Shown: piece by piece, positions 21,465-35,514 of the stretch
Layout of the letters: each line of letters begins with the position of its first letter
Numbering within the stretch: position 1 is the stretch's first letter
Assembly (NCBI GenBank): GCA_964016885.1
Contig: OZ024748.1
Coordinates: 31,267,812-31,331,811 of the forward strand
Length of the DNA stretch: 64,000 bases
Reading direction: 5' to 3'
Source of the DNA: Eledone cirrhosa
Lineage: Eukaryota > Mollusca > Cephalopoda > Octopoda > Eledonidae
Notes under the pieces: model-generated
Seen by the model: the letters and a program-made list of their open reading frames with translations, nothing else
The model's database searches: none
Told to the model about the DNA's origin: nothing
Program-made: the position numbers and the translations under genes

Positions 21465-22879
21465 TTTCAAAAATATCAAACAATATATTAAAACATTTTT
21501 TTTTATACAATATATATTAATTTATAAAGACCAATTATATAGCTTAATTTAACAAAAATAAATTAGCTACAAAATTAAATCTATATTATTTTAAAATAAT
21601 ATATAAGTATAAAACAACCAAAAATTAATTATATATATATCTATACTCGATACGAACGAAATTTATAAATCCCAGTATATATATATTTTTGATATCTAAA
21701 TTAACTTAGTATATATTGAAGAAAAAAACAATTAATCAAACTAACCTGAGGCATATCTTGTTATAATACCAGAGGCACAGGCCCCAATATTCAATTTATT
21801 AAATAAATATTATAATATGATAAATTAAAGTACTTTTATAAGCTATCATAATTAAGATACATTATAACTATATGGATTATAATACTTCAATTACGGATTT
21901 ATTTATAAAACAAATAATAATAATTAAATAATAATAAATTTATTAATATCTTAGTATAAATTTGTTATTTAAAACAATTTTATTTAAAAGCAGGGATACA
22001 AATATAGGTTATAACGTATAAAATTAATTTATTTAAAAGCAGGGATACAAATACAGGTTATAACGTATAAAATTTATTTATTTAAAAGCAGGGATACAAT
22101 ATAAATTAAAATAATCATATATAATTTAATTAATTAAATAAAATTTAATTTAAAAATAATATTAATTTAGATTTAATATTAATAAAAGAATAGAATTTTA
22201 TTCCACTTTACAAGAAGCTTTTCCCCCAAATTTATATTAAAACCAATTATTAATTATAATTTAATTATAATACACACTCAAATGTCTATATAATAAACTA
22301 GCTACCATAAAAATCGAATAGCATTTCACTACCATTTATTATTAAATATATAACTTTACCACGTTAACAAATCAATATAATAAATAAATCTTCCTATTTC
22401 GAGAACCTAATATTTATTTATTAATATTATTAATCTATTATACAAAAGATACAATCATTAATATTTACTATACATTAATTTTTTTAAACACCCTTTTCAG
22501 TACAATCAATTTTAACATTCTTCTAACCCTCTATTTAAAATTTTTAATCTAAACTATTTAAATAATAACTATATTATTAACTTTCAAAAATAATTAAATC
22601 AATAAATATTTTCTTAACGTAAGTGAGACACATTATACTTATGTTAATTCTTGTACTTTATTATATAAATCCAGAAACAATTTCTATTTCTTATCTAAAT
22701 AACAAGAGTGACGGGCGATATGTACACCCTACAAAACCATTATTCACATATACACACTAATTAAAAATTACTATTAAGTCCACCTCTATATTAAATCCTA
22801 TTTAATAACATAATATATTATATTTAAATTATAAATATATTAAATAAATAATCTAAATACATAAATATATAATCAACGT

Positions 22880-22959
<80 letters not shown>

Positions 22960-23471
22960 CTAACATGTATAAAATTACAAAAATTAAAAACAAACCAAAG
23001 ACAAATTTAAATAATAAAGAGATATAAATATATCCATTTTCGAGGTATGAACCCAACAGCTTTTTTAACTTACTTTATTATAAAGTTTCAACAAAAATGT
23101 ATTTTTATATTTGCAATTTAATATTTTAATATAAATTATAAAACCATGAGAAAGTTACTACTTATAAATAGATTTACAATCTACCGACTAAATTATTTCG
23201 ACCATCTCATACAGAATTTAAACAACAAATATTTATTTTAAATTTTGAAAATTTACAGTTTATTTTAACTTTAAACTCTTTACAAAAAGATCAAAATTTT
23301 ACATGCCCATACACCAAATTATATTATTTTATTTAACATTATATCTAAACCTATTATTTGGAAAATAATTATACTATTTATACAAATAAAATATATTCTC
23401 AATAAACTATTAACATTCATCCCTAAAAATTGAAAATCTTTCGTAAGAACCCTTAAATAAAATCCATATGT

Positions 23472-23502
<31 letters not shown>

Positions 23503-23805
23503 TATTTACAATTATTATTATTATTAATATATAATTCCTAATTTTATATTTTTTTGATTATTTATAATCAAAAAAATAGTAACCATAAAATAACTTTGAA
23601 ATATTTTCCTTTCAAAAATATCATTACAATATATCATCCCTAAAAATTGAAAATCTTTCGTGCCCATTACACCATAAGAACCCTTAAATAAAATCCATAT
23701 TTTATATATATATATATATATATACATATATAATTTATTTATTATATAAACATTTACAATTATTATTATTATTATTAATTTTATATACTAAATAATAAAA
23801 AAAAT
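21465..23805. pseudogene. NUMT unit U8 (rrnS internally deleted)
   Basis: Control region, rrnL part, trnV and rrnS 3' end (motif near 22708). After TTAAGTCCACC (near 22783) the sequence jumps to the 5' end of rrnS, losing the central and 530-loop regions. A long AT tract (22882-22954) precedes trnM. trnQ has lost its T arm. A second partial trnE follows. Confidence 0.86.
22882..22954. repeat. (AT)n tract between rrnS and trnM
   Basis: Near-pure AT run at the rrnS 5' end. The same site is short in U2 (about 10 bp) and expanded in U6 and U8-U10. Confidence 0.9.
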
Positions 23806-25805
23806 AATAACCATAAAATAACTTTGAAATATTTTCCTTTCAAAAATATCAAACAATATATTAAAACATTTTTTTTTTAAACAATATATATTAATTTATA
23901 AAGACCAATTACAAATTAACTACAAAATTAAATCTATATTATTTTGAAATAATATATAAGTATAAAACAACCAAAAATTAATTATATATATATCTATAAT
24001 CGATACGAACGAAATTTATAAATCCCAGTATATATATATATTTTTTTATATATGAATTAACTTAGTATATATTGAAAAAAAAACAATTAATCTAACTAAC
24101 CTGAGGCAGATCTTGTTATAATACCAGAGGCACAGGCCCCAATATTCAATTTATTAAATAAATATTATTATATGATAAATTAAAGTACTTTTATAAGTTA
24201 TCATAATTAAAATACATTATAACTATATACTTACGGATTTATTTATAAAACAAATAATAATAATTAAATAATAATAAATTTATTAATATCTTAGTATAAA
24301 TTTGTTATTTAAAACAATTTTATTTAAAAGCAGGCATACAAATATAGGTTATAACGTATAAAATTTATTTATTTAAAAGCAGGGATACAAATATAGGTTA
24401 TAACGTATAAAATTTATTTATTTAAAAGCAGGGATACAATATAAATTAAAATAATCATATATAATTTAATTAATTAAATAAAATTTAATTTAAAAATAAT
24501 ATTAATTTAGATTTAATGATAATAAAAGAATAGAATTTTATTCCACTTTATTCCCGCAAATTTATATTAAAACCAATTATTAATTATAATTTAATTATAA
24601 TACACACTCAAATGTCTATATAATAAAATAGCTACCATAAAAATCGATGCCATTTATTATTAAATATATAACTTTACCACGTTAACAAATCAATATAATA
24701 AATAAAACTTCCTATTTAGAGAACCTAATATTTATTTATTAATATTATTAATCTATTATACAAAAGATACAATCATTAATATTTACTATACATTAATTTT
24801 TTTAAACACCCTTTTCAGTACAATCAATTTTAACATTCTTCTAACCCTCTATTTAAAATTTTTAATCTAAACTATTTAAATAATAACTATATTATTAACT
24901 TTCAAAAATAATTAAATCAATAAATATTTTCTTAACGTAAGTGAGACACATTATACTTATGTTAATTCTTGTACTTTATTATATAAATCCAGAAACAATT
25001 TCTATTTCTTATCTAAATAACAAGAGTGACGGGCGATATGTACACCCTACAAAACCATTATTCACATATACACACTAATTAAAAATTACTATTAAGTCCA
25101 CCTTTCTATAAAAATATAAAATAAAATTAACTATAGTAGCATATTAAACCTTTTTTATCAGCTGCATAAAAATTTAAATATTTTCTAGTCTTTTAACATA
25201 ATTCTTAAAACATAAACTGACGACAGCAATATACAAACTGAACTTATATACAATTTCAAAAAAAAGTTAGTTTAAATTGAGGATTATCAAATAAATTAAA
25301 AAAGCTCCCCTAATTGGATATTTAGAACCGCCAAACTTTTTAAGTTTTAAATAAACACGTAATCTTATAAAAGTAAACATAATTCATAATACTGAGGTAA
25401 AATAACTTTATTTTTACAAATCAAAATAATAGGGTATCTAATCCTTGTTTATTATTGAATTTTCAAAGCATTTATAATAAAGAAAACAAAAAAAACAATC
25501 AAATTTTATATATAAATTTTACCTAAAAACTCATTATAATCTTTCCTCATAAATAATATTATATTACTTTATTTTCAACCAAATCTTTTTAATCTTAATT
25601 ATTTGTATAACCGCAGATGCTGGCACAAATTTATCCAATTACCACATATAATTTCTGTATAAAACTCCCATTTATTGTACAAATATATATACTGATAAAA
25701 ATTATAAAACCTCTATATTAAATCCTATTTAATAACATAATATATTATATTTAAATTATAAATATATTAAATAAATAATCTAAATATATAAATATATAAT
25801 CAACG

Positions 25806-25888
<83 letters not shown>

Positions 25889-26399
25889 CTAACATGTATA
25901 AAATTACAAAAATTAAAAACAAACCAAAGACAAATTTAAATAATAAAGAGATATAAATATATCCATTTTCGAGGTATGAACCCAACAGCTTTTTTACCTT
26001 ACTTTATTATAAAGTTTCAACAAAAATGTATTTTTAAATTTGCAATTTAATATTTTAATATAAATTATAAAACCATGAGAAAGTTACTACTTATAAATAG
26101 ATTTACAATCTACCGACTAAATTATTTCGACCATCTCATACAGAATTTAAACAACAAATATTTATTTTAAATTTTGAAAATTTACAGTTTATTTTAACTT
26201 TAAACTCTTTACAAAAAGATCAAAATTTTACATGCCCATACACCAAATTATATTATTTTATTTAACATTATATCTAAACCTATTATTTGGAAAATAATTA
26301 TACTATTTATACAAATAAAATATATTCTCAATAAACTATTAACATTCATCCCTAAAAATTGAAAATCTTTCGTAAGAACCCTTAAATAAAATCCATATG

Positions 26400-26455
<56 letters not shown>

Positions 26456-26649
26456 TATTTACAATTATTATTATTATTAATATATAATTCCTAATTTTAT
26501 ATTTTTTTGATTATTTATAATCAAAAAAATAGTAACCATAAAATAACTTTGAAATATTTTCCTTTCAAAAATATCATTACAATATATCATCCCTAAAAAT
26601 TGAAAATCTTTCGTGCCCATTACACCATAAGAACCCTTAAATAAAATCC

Positions 26650-26690
<41 letters not shown>

Positions 26691-26756
26691 TATTATATAA
26701 ACATTTACAATTATTATTATTATTATTAATTTTATATACTAAATAATAAAAAAAAT
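23806..26756. pseudogene. NUMT unit U9
   Basis: Full-order unit. The control region has lost about 25 bp (ATAGCTTAATTTAACAAAAA region), as in all units to U18. rrnL lost ACAAGAAGC near 24550. rrnS is full length apart from the 22 bp 3' deletion and a short internal one near 25115 (AATTTTAAATCCGG). Long AT tract 25808-25883. Confidence 0.87.
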
Positions 26757-28708
26757 AATAACAATAAAATAACTTTGAAATATTTTCCTTTCAAAAATAT
26801 CAAACAATATATTAAAACATTTTTTTTTTAAACAATATATATTAATTTATAAAGACCAATTACAAATTAACTACAAAATTAAATCTATATTATTTTGAAA
26901 TAATATATAAGTATAAAACAACCAAAAATTAATTATATATATATCTATAATCGATACGAACGAAATTTATAAATCCCAGTATATATATATATTTTTTTAT
27001 ATATGAATTAACTTAGTATATATTGAAAAAAAAACAATTAATCTAACTAACCTGAGGCAGATCTTGTTATAATACCAGAGGCACAGGCCCCAATATTCAA
27101 TTTATTAAATAAATATTATTATATGATAAATTAAAGTACTTTTATAAGTTATCATAATTAAAATACATTATAACTATATACTTACGGATTTATTTATAAA
27201 ACAAATAATAATAATTAAATAATAATAAATTTATTAATATCTTAGTATAAATTTGTTATTTAAAACAATTTTATTTAAAAGCAGGCATACAAATATAGGT
27301 TATAACGTATAAAATTTATTTATTTAAAAGCAGGGATACAATATAAATTAAAATAATCATATATAATTTAATTAATTAAATAAAATTTAATTTAAAAATA
27401 ATATTAATTTAGATTTAATGATAATAAAAGAATAGAATTTTATTCCACTTTATTCCCGCAAATTTATATTAAAACCAATTATTAATTATAATTTAATTAT
27501 AATACACACTCAAATGTCTATATAATAAAATAGCTACCATAAAAATCGATGCCATTTATTATTAAATATATAACTTTACCACGTTAACAAATCAATATAA
27601 TAAATAAAACTTCCTATTTAGAGAACCTAATATTTATTTATTAATATTATTAATCTATTATACAAAAGATACAATCATTAATATTTACTATACATTAATT
27701 TTTTTAAACACCCTTTTCAGTACAATCAATTTTAACATTCTTCTAACCCTCTATTTAAAATTTTTAATCTAAACTATTTAAATAATAACTATATTATTAA
27801 CTTTCAAAAATAATTAAATCAATAAATATTTTCTTAACGTAAGTGAGACACATTATACTTATGTTAATTCTTGTACTTTATTATATAAATCCAGAAACAA
27901 TTTCTATTTCTTATCTAAATAACAAGAGTGACGGGCGATATGTACACCCTACAAAACCATTATTCACATATACACACTAATTAAAAATTACTATTAAGTC
28001 CACCTTTCTATAAAAATATAAAATAAAATTAACTATAGTAGCATATTAAACCTTTTTTATAAGCTGCATAAAAATTTAAATATTTTCTAGTCTTTTAACA
28101 TAATTCTTAAAACATAAACTGACGACAGCAATATACAAACTGAACTTATATACAATTTCAAAAAAAAGTTAGTTTAAATTGAGGATTATCAAATAAATTA
28201 AAAAAGCTCCCCTAATTGGATATTTAGAACCGCCAAACTTTTTAAGTTTTAAATAAACACGTAATCTTATAAAAGTAAACATAATTCATAATACTGAGGT
28301 AAAATAACTTTATTTTTACAAATCAAAATAATAGGGTATCTAATCCTTGTTTATTATTGAATTTTCAAAGCATTTATAATAAAGGAAAACAAAAAAAACA
28401 ATCAAATTTTATATATAAATTTTACCTAAAAACTCATTATAATCTTTCCTCATAAATAATATTATATTACTTTATTTTCAACCAAATCTTTTTAATCTTA
28501 ATTATTTGTATAACCGCAGATGCTGGCACAAATTTATCCAATTACCACATATAATTTCTGTATAAAACTCCCATTTATTGTACAAATATATATACTGATA
28601 AAAATTATAAAACCTCTATATTAAATCCTATTTAATAACATAATATATTATATTTAAATTATAAATATATTAAATAAATAATCTAAATATATAAATATAT
28701 AATCAACG

Positions 28709-28753
<45 letters not shown>

Positions 28754-29264
28754 CTAACATGTATAAAATTACAAAAATTAAAAACAAACCAAAGACAAAT
28801 TTAAATAATAAAGAGATATAAATATATCCATTTTCGAGGTATGAACCCAACAGCTTTTTTACCTTACTTTATTATAAAGTTTCAACAAAAATGTATTTTT
28901 AAATTTGCAATTTAATATTTTAATATAAATTATAAAACCATGAGAAAGTTACTACTTATAAATAGATTTACAATCTACCGACTAAATTATTTCGACCATC
29001 TCATACAGAATTTAAACAACAAATATTTATTTTAAATTTTGAAAATTTACAGTTTATTTTAACTTTAAACTCTTTACAAAAAGATCAAAATTTTACATGC
29101 CCATACACCAAATTATATTATTTTATTTAACATTATATCTAAACCTATTATTTGGAAAATAATTATACTATTTATACAAATAAAATATATTCTCAATAAA
29201 CTATTAACATTCATCCCTAAAAATTGAAAATCTTTCGTAAGAACCCTTAAATAAAATCCATATG

Positions 29265-29298
<34 letters not shown>

Positions 29299-29492
29299 TA
29301 TTTACAATTATTATTATTATTAATATATAATTCCTAATTTTATATTTTTTTGATTATTTATAATCAAAAAAATAGTAACCATAAAATAACTTTGAAATAT
29401 TTTCCTTTCAAAAATATCATTACAATATATCATCCCTAAAAATTGAAAATCTTTCGTGCCCATTACACCATAAGAACCCTTAAATAAAATCC

Positions 29493-29531
<39 letters not shown>

Positions 29532-29601
29532 TATTTATTATATAAACATTTACAATTATTATTATTATTATTAATTTTATATACTAAATAATAAAAAAAA
29601 T
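26757..29601. pseudogene. NUMT unit U10
   Basis: Near-identical to U9 except for one fewer 49 bp repeat in rrnL, a GG in AAAGGAAAAC near 28384 and different AT lengths. 12S 3'-end motif at 27928. Confidence 0.87.
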
Positions 29602-32308
29602 AATAACCATAAAATAACTTTGAAATATTTTCCTTTCAAAAATATCAAACAATATATTAAAACATTTTTTTTTTAAACAATATATATTAATTTATAAAGA
29701 CCAATTACAAATTAACTACAAAATTAAATCTATATTATTTTGAAATAATATATAAGTATAAAACAACCAAAAATTAATTATATATATATCTATAATCGAT
29801 ACGAACGAAATTTATAAATCCCAGTATATATATATATTTTTTTATATATGAATTAACTTAGTATATATTGAAAAAAAAACAATTAATCTAACTAACCTGA
29901 GGCAGATCTTGTTATAATACCAGAGGCACAGGCCCCAATATTCAATTTATTAAATAAATATTATTATATGATAAATTAAAGTACTTTTATAAGTTATCAT
30001 AATTAAAATACATTATAACTATATACTTACGGATTTATTTATAAAACAAATAATAATAATTAAATAATAATAAATTTATTAATATCTTAGTATAAATTTG
30101 TTATTTAAAACAATTTTATTTAAAAGCAGGCATACAAATATAGGTTATAACGTATAAAATTTATTTATTTAAAAGCAGGGATACAAATATAGGATATAAC
30201 GTATAAAATTTATTTTTTTAAAAGCAGGGATACAATATAAATTAAAATAATCATATATAATTTAATTAATTAAATAAAATTTAATTTAAAAATAATATTA
30301 ATTTAGATTTAATGATAATAAAAGAATAGAATTTTATTCCACTTTACAAGAAGCTTTTCCCCCAAATTTATATTAAAACCAATTATTAATTATAATTTAA
30401 TAATACACACTCAAATGTCTATATAGTAAACTAGCTACCATAAAAATCGATACCATTTATTATTAAATATATAACTTTAACACGTTAACAAATCAATATA
30501 ATAAATAAATCTTCCTATTTCGAGAACCCAATATTTATTTATTAATATTATTAATCTATTATACAAAAGATACAATCATTAATATTTACTATACATTAAT
30601 TTTTTTAAACACCCTTTTCAGTACAATCAATTTTAACATTCTTCTAACCCTCTATTTAAAATTTTTAATCTAATCTATATAAATAATAACTATATTATTA
30701 ACTTTCAAAAATAATTAAATCAATAAATATTTTCTCAACGTAAGTGAGACACATTATACTTATGTTAATTCTTGTACTTATTATATAAATCCAGAAACAA
30801 TTTCTATTTCTTATCTAAATAACAAGAGTGACGGGCGATATGTACACCCTACAAAACCATTATTCACATATACACACTAATTAAAATTACTATTAAGTCC
30901 ACCTTTCTATAAAAATATATAATTTTAAATCCGGAACAAAATAAAATTAACTATAGCTCATTAAACCTTTTTATAAGCTGCATAAAAATTTAAATATTTT
31001 CTAGTCTTTTAACATAATTCTTTAAACATAAACTGACGACAGCAATATACAAACTGAACTTATATACAATTTCAAAAAAAAAGTTAGTTTAAATTGAGGA
31101 TTATCAAATAAATTAACAAGCTCCCCTAATTGGATATGTAGAACCGCCAAACTTTTTAAGTTTTAAATAAACACGTAATCTTATAAAAGTAAACATAATT
31201 CATAATACTCAGGTAAAATAACTTTATTTTTACAAATCAAAATAATAGGGTATCTAATCCTAGTTTATTATCGAATTTTCACAGCATTTATAATAAAGAA
31301 AACAAAAAAAAACAATCAAATTTTATATATAAATTTTACCTAAAGACTCATTATATTCTTTCCTCATAAATAATATTATATTACTTTATTTTCAACCAAA
31401 TCTTTTTAATCTTAATTATTTGTATAACCGTAGATGCTGGCACAAATTTATCCAACTACCACATATATATACTGATAAAAATTATAAAACCACTATATTA
31501 AATCCTATTTAATATCATAATATTATATTTAAATTATAAATATATTAAACAAATAATCTAAATATATAAATATATAATCAACTTTATATATATATATATA
31601 TAATATCCAACATGTATAAAATTACAAAAATTAAAAACAAACCAAAGTCAAATTTAAATAATAAAGAGATATAAATATATCCATTTTCGAGGTATGAACC
31701 CAACAGCTTTTTTAGCTTACTTTATTATAAAGTTTCAACAAAAATGTATTTTTAAATTTGCAATTTAATATTTTAATATAAATTATAAAACCATGAGACA
31801 GTTACTACTTATAAATAGATTTACAATCTACCGACTAAATTATTTCGACCACCTCATACAGAATTTAAACAACAAATATTTATTTTAAATTTTGAAAATT
31901 TACAGTTTAAACTCTTTACAAAAAGATCAAAACTTTACATGCCCATACACCAAATTATATTATTTTATTTAACATTATATCTAAACCTATTATTTGGAAA
32001 ATAATTATACTATTTATACTAATAAAATATATTCTCAATAAATTATTAACATTCATCCCTAAAAATTGAAAATCTTTCGTAAGAACCCTTAAATAAAATC
32101 CATATTTTATATATATATATTATTTATTTACAATTATTATTATTATTAATATATACTTCCTAATTTTATATTTTTTTGATTCAAAAAAATAATAACCATA
32201 AAATAACTTTGAAATATTTTCCTTTCAAAAATATCATTACAATATATCATCCCTAAAAATTGAAAATCTTTCGTGCCCATTACACCATAAGAAACCTTAA
32301 ATAAAATC

Positions 32309-32402
<94 letters not shown>

Positions 32403-32546
32403 TATTTATTATATAAACATTTACAATTATTATTATTATTATTAATTTTAAATTTTAATCAAAAAAATAATAACCATAAAATAATTTTAATCAAAAAAAT
32501 AATAACCATAGATTAATATTAAAATCTAAATTTTAATCAAAAAAAT
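29602..32546. pseudogene. NUMT unit U11
   Basis: Complete order. Marked by GGATATAACG in the 49 bp repeat near 30190, AGACTCATTATATTC in rrnS and loss of part of the 530-loop flank near 31460. 12S 3'-end motif near 30829. It ends with a threefold AATTTTAATCAAAAAAATAA module at about 32445-32545 that is shared only with U13. Confidence 0.87.
32316..32398. repeat. (AT)n tract after trnE in U11
   Basis: About 80 bp of AT. The corresponding tract in the duplicated U13 (38228-38270) is about half as long, while the flanks are identical. Confidence 0.9.
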
Positions 32547-34625
32547 AATAACCATAAAATAACTTTGAAATATTTTCCTTTCAAAAATATCAAACAATAT
32601 ATTAAAACATTTTTTTTTAAACAATATATATTAATTTATAAAGACCAATTATAAATTAACTACAAAATTAAATCTATATTATATTGAAATAATATATAGG
32701 TATAAAACAACCAAAAATTAATTATATATATATCTATACTCGATACGAACGAAATTTATAAATCCCAGTATATATATATATTTTTTTATATATACATTAA
32801 CTTAGTATATATTGAAGAAAAAAACAATTAATCTAATTAACCTGAGGCAGATCTTGTTATAATACCAGAGGCACAGGCCCCAATATTCAATTTATTAAAT
32901 AAATATTATTATATGATAAATTAAAGTACTTTTATAAGTTAACATAATTAAAATACATTATAACTATATACTTACGGATTTATTTATAAAACAAATAATA
33001 ATAATTAAATAATAATAAATTTATTAATATCTTAGTATAAATTTGTTATTTAAAACAATTTTATTTAAAAGCAGGGATACAAATATAGGTTATAACGTAT
33101 AAAATGTATTTATTTAAAAGCAGAGATACAAATATATTTGTATAATAATCATATATAATTTAATTAATTAAATAAAATTTAATTTAAAAATAATATTAAT
33201 TTAGATTTAATGATAATAAAAGAATAGAATTTTATTCCACTTTACAAGAAGCTTTTCCCCCAAATTTATATTGAAACCAATTATTAATTATAATTTAATT
33301 ATAATACACACCCAAATGTCTATATAATAAACTAGCTACCATAAAAATCGATACCATTTATTATTAAATATATAACTTTACCACGTTAACAAATCAATAT
33401 AATAAATAAATCTTCCTATTTCGAGAACCTAATATTTATTTATTAATATAATTGTTTCTACTTTAGGCACAAGGCCAGCAATTTCCCAGTACATTACTGG
33501 TACTTTATTTTATCTACCCCGTAAGGATGAAAGGCAAAGTTAACCTTGGCGGGATTTATACAAAAGATACAATCATTAATATTTACTATACATTAATTTT
33601 TTTAAACACCCTTTTCAGCACAATCAATTTTAACATTCTTCTAACCCTCTATTTAAAATTTTTAATCTAAACTATATAAATAATAACTATATTATTAACT
33701 TTCAAAAATAATTAAATCAATAAATATTTTCTCAACGTAAGTGAGACACATTATACTTATGTTAATTCTTGTACTTTATTATATAAATCCAGAAACAATT
33801 TCTATTTCTTATCTAAATAACAAGAGTGACGGGCGATATGTACACCTTACAAAACCATTATTCACATATACACACTAATTAAAAATTACTATTAAGTCCA
33901 CCTTTCTATAAAAATATATAATTTTAATTCCGGAACAAAATAAAATTAACTATAGTAGCTCATTAAACCTTTTTTATAAGCTGCATAAAAATTTAAATAT
34001 TTTCTAGTCTTTTAACATAATTCTTAAAACATAAACTGACGACAGCAATATACAAACTGAACTTATATACAATTTCAAAAAAAAGTTAGTTTAAATTGAG
34101 GATTATCAAATAAATTAAAAAAGCTCCCCTAATTGGATATTTAGAACCGCCAAACTTTTTAAGTTTTAAATAAACACGTAATCTTATAAAAGTAAACATA
34201 ATTCATAATACTGAGGTAAAATAACTTTATTTTTACAAATCAAAATAATAGGGTATCTAATCCTTGTTTATTATTGAATTTTCAAAGCATTTATAATAAA
34301 GGAAAACAAAAAAAACAATCAAATTTTATATATAAATTTTACCTAAAAACTCATTATAATCTTTCCTCATAAATAATATTATATTACTTTATTTTCAACC
34401 AAATCTTTTTAATCTTAATTATTTGTATAACCGCAGATGCTGGCACAAATTTATCCAATTACCACATATAATTTCTGTATAAAACTCCCATTTATTGTAC
34501 AAATATATATACTGATAAAAATTATAAAACCTCTATATTAAATCCTATTTAATAACATAATATATTATATTTAAATTATAAATATATTAAATAAATAATC
34601 TAAATATATAAATATATAATCAACG

Positions 34626-34666
<41 letters not shown>

Positions 34667-35177
34667 CTAACATGTATAAAATTACAAAAATTAAAAACAA
34701 ACCAAAGACAAATTTAAATAATAAAGAGATATAAATATATCCATTTTCGAGGTATGAACCCAACAGCTTTTTTACCTTACTTTATTATAAAGTTTCAACA
34801 AAAATGTATTTTTAAATTTGCAATTTAATATTTTAATATAAATTATAAAACCATGAGAAAGTTACTACTTATAAATAGATTTACAATCTACCGACTAAAT
34901 TATTTCGACCATCTCATACAGAATTTAAACAACAAATATTTATTTTAAATTTTGAAAATTTACAGTTTATTTTAACTTTAAACTCTTTACAAAAAGATCA
35001 AAATTTTACATGCCCATACACCAAATTATATTATTTTATTTAACATTATATCTAAACCTATTATTTGGAAAATAATTATACTATTTATACAAATAAAATA
35101 TATTCTCAATAAACTATTAACATTCATCCCTAAAAATTGAAAATCTTTCGTAAGAACCCTTAAATAAAATCCATATG

Positions 35178-35211
<34 letters not shown>

Positions 35212-35405
35212 TATTTACAATTATTATTATTATTAATATATAATTCCTAATTTTATATTTTTTTGATTATTTATAATCAAAAAAATAGTAACCATAAAAT
35301 AACTTTGAAATATTTTCCTTTCAAAAATATCATTACAATATATCATCCCTAAAAATTGAAAATCTTTCGTGCCCATTACACCATAAGAACCCTTAAATAA
35401 AATCC

Positions 35406-35444
<39 letters not shown>

Positions 35445-35514
35445 TATTTATTATATAAACATTTACAATTATTATTATTATTATTAATTTTATATACTAA
35501 ATAATAAAAAAAAT
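32547..35514. pseudogene. NUMT unit U12 with reverse SINE in rrnL
   Basis: Order as usual. A SINE interrupts rrnL at 33449-33556. The rrnS 5' two thirds match U10 (AAAAAAGCTCCCC, CTGAGGTAAA, CTTGTTTATT) rather than U14, placing a duplication breakpoint near 34000-34100. 12S 3'-end motif at 33826. Confidence 0.87.
33449..33556 (-). mobile_element. Cephalopod SINE, 5'-truncated, reverse orientation
   Basis: Reverse complement of the AACTTTGCCTTTCATCCTTACGG...GTACCAGTA...TTGTGCCTAAAGTAGAAACA tail. It replaces about 15 bp of rrnL (ATTAATCTATT), so its junctions are not a simple duplication. The tRNA head is missing. Confidence 0.85.

Larger units (their letters stand above)
28150..34080. repeat. 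5.9 kb segmental duplication, copy 1
   Basis: Second half of U10 + U11 + first part of U12, repeated at about 34080-39990. Shared marks: reverse SINE in rrnL, AAAGGAAAAC in rrnS, the AATTTTAATC triple module. Edges are approximate. Confidence 0.82.

Noticed and set aside
22853..23056. 67-codon minus-strand frame of Tyr/Ile repeats
   Set aside because: It is a reading of the (AT)n tract and the trnM region.
23524..23727. 67-codon minus-strand frame beginning MGTKDFQFLG after AT codons
   Set aside because: It translates the partial trnE and control-region joint, the same sequence that forms the N-terminus of the chimeric frame at 3321.
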